Positions 63,314-64,000 of a stretch of DNA of 64,000 bases are shown here, piece after piece. Position numbers and translations under genes: made by a program. The notes below the pieces were generated by a model. The model was not told where the DNA came from, did no database searches, and saw nothing but the letters and a program-made list of their open reading frames with translations. Position 1 is the stretch's first letter; each line of letters begins with the position of its first letter. This DNA comes from Romboutsia faecis (GTDB lineage: Bacteria; Bacillota; Clostridia; Peptostreptococcales; Peptostreptococcaceae), in the NCBI RefSeq assembly GCF_014323405.1, contig NZ_JACRWE010000004.1, forward strand, positions 186,001 to 250,000, written 5' to 3'.

Positions 63314-63907
63314 TTACAAAGCTTTTTTTAAAGCATTGATAATTTTATTTTTAAAATTATTGATATCAACATCTTCAACATCTATAGGAACTTGAATTTT
63401 TTCAAATAAATTGAAAATCATATCATCAGTAATATTACAAACTTTTGTGTCTCCAATTATAATGTTTTCATATTGACCATATTGCTGCCTAATATCATAC
63501 ATATCAACAGCATTTATAAAATTATTCAATTCATCAAACTTAAGAACCCATCCAGGTGTTATGTATAGATTCTTATCATCTATAATACTTTTTTTATTTT
63601 TACTATCCTTAATTATTAATTCCATGCAATTAGCATCATCAAATGTAATAACATTATCATAATTTTTTAAAAAATCATAGAATTTATAATGGCACTTGTT
63701 TCCATATAATAATATGATTTTACTTTCTTTAACTTTATCTAAGTTGGTAACTATTTCAGATTTTAATTTATCTAAGTTTGAGTGTAATCCAAATGGAAGA
63801 TACTTAACATCTATATCTTCATCAAATATTTTTTCTTCTTTAATCTCTATTAATATTTTATTTAATTCTGGTTCAAATACTCCACATGATAATATGAATA
63901 TGCTCAT
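63314..63907 (-). CDS. DUF1638-like protein
   Basis: A 197-aa cytoplasmic protein opening with the DUF1638 pattern IFILSCGVFEPELNKIL. Then LPFGLHSNLDKLKSEI, IILLYGNKCHYKF and FDDANCMELII follow, with conserved cysteines as in the family. DUF1638 proteins are often found with corrinoid methyltransferase systems and have no proven activity; no such system is in view here. ATG at 63907 follows GGGGGAT; the in-frame ATG at 63964 is not supported. Confidence 0.75.
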   Translation of the reverse strand: MSIFILSCGVFEPELNKILIEIKEEKIFDEDIDVKYLPFGLHSNLDKLKSEIVTNLDKVKESKIILLYGNKCHYKFYDFLKNYDNVITFDDANCMELIIKDSKNKKSIIDDKNLYITPGWVLKFDELNNFINAVDMYDIRQQYGQYENIIIGDTKVCNITDDMIFNLFEKIQVPIDVEDVDINNFKNKIINALKKAL

Positions 63908-64000
63908 ATAAACAATCCCCCTTTTTAACAATAAATATAATTGTCTAATTATATTATATATCACTAATAATATAAAAACAGTTATGATTATTGCTTAAAG

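Noticed and set aside
1..64000. CRISPR array, tRNA, rRNA or intact insertion sequence
   Set aside because: No regularly spaced repeats, cloverleaf-like sequences, rRNA segments or transposase genes were recognised. The repeats found are terminator-like, promoter blocks or gene relics.

Overview
This is a strongly AT-rich Gram-positive window. It carries an anaerobic carbon monoxide dehydrogenase, a Spo0E-type phosphatase, clostridial two-component/ABC peptide-sensing modules, a c-di-GMP-I riboswitch, an NPKTGD sortase signal, M60-type mucin-protease-like surface proteins and a PfoR-like PTS IIC. Together these suggest an anaerobic spore-forming clostridium, most likely in or near the Peptostreptococcaceae (Paraclostridium/Paeniclostridium/Romboutsia-like). 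The taxonomic placement is inference; no rRNA or tRNA gene is visible.

Layout. (1) 1-805: 3' part of cooS. (2) 1317-8341: response regulator, sensor kinase, unknown membrane-anchored protein, frameshifted lipoprotein, ABC ATPase and large ABC permease, probably a stress- or peptide-responsive export operon. (3) 8625-10071: MarR regulator with twin palindromic operators, and a pirin. (4) 10435-12639 (minus): rhodanese, two YeeE/YedE half-transporters and a Crp/Fnr regulator, a reduced-sulfur uptake and handling operon. (5) 12758-15500: ferredoxin-nitroreductase and ArsR facing a flavodoxin-ferredoxin (EFR1) gene. Both sides are driven from an almost identical 47-bp promoter block; a DUF2798-like membrane protein follows. 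(6) 15593-22293: promoter, c-di-GMP-I riboswitch, terminator and a 2133-aa M60 protease with four CBM32 units. (7) 22368-25508 (minus): large propeller sensor kinase. (8) 26338-29583: response regulator, ABC transporter and kinase of the lantibiotic/bacitracin type. (9) 29818-34207: Spo0E-like phosphatase, PAS-PAS-GGDEF cyclase, and an Agr-type kinase/LytTR regulator pair. (10) 34417-39087: a compact six-gene cluster built on a Ycf46-like AAA+ ATPase, DUF1257, DUF2997, a helix-hairpin-helix membrane protein and a radical-SAM activase. This is the best candidate for an undescribed system. (11) 39377-43042: PfoR-like permease, a rearranged relic of a regulator/ABC locus, a GNAT acetyltransferase and a peptide deformylase. 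(12) 43108-47787: AraC regulator diverging from a GPH sugar symporter and a GH3 hexosaminidase. (13) 48102-57002: a dockerin-bearing M60 protease followed by a cohesin-like, sortase-anchored surface protein. (14) 57100-61235: cold-shock protein, CarD, and an Agr-type LytTR/kinase pair embedded in decayed duplicates. (15) 61453-63907: small membrane protein, CPBP protease and DUF1638 protein.

How they work together. Regions 6, 7, 12 and 13 read as host-glycan or mucin foraging: surface proteases with carbohydrate-binding modules, a sugar symporter and a GH3 hexosaminidase. One protease is placed under c-di-GMP control, and another may be docked to a wall-anchored cohesin. The window is also rich in gene relics: ArsR/EFR1, LytTR, the M60 leader, an Fe-S protein, a sortase-anchor tail, and a regulator/permease fusion. 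These point to repeated local duplication and decay, especially from 47.8 to 59.9 kb.
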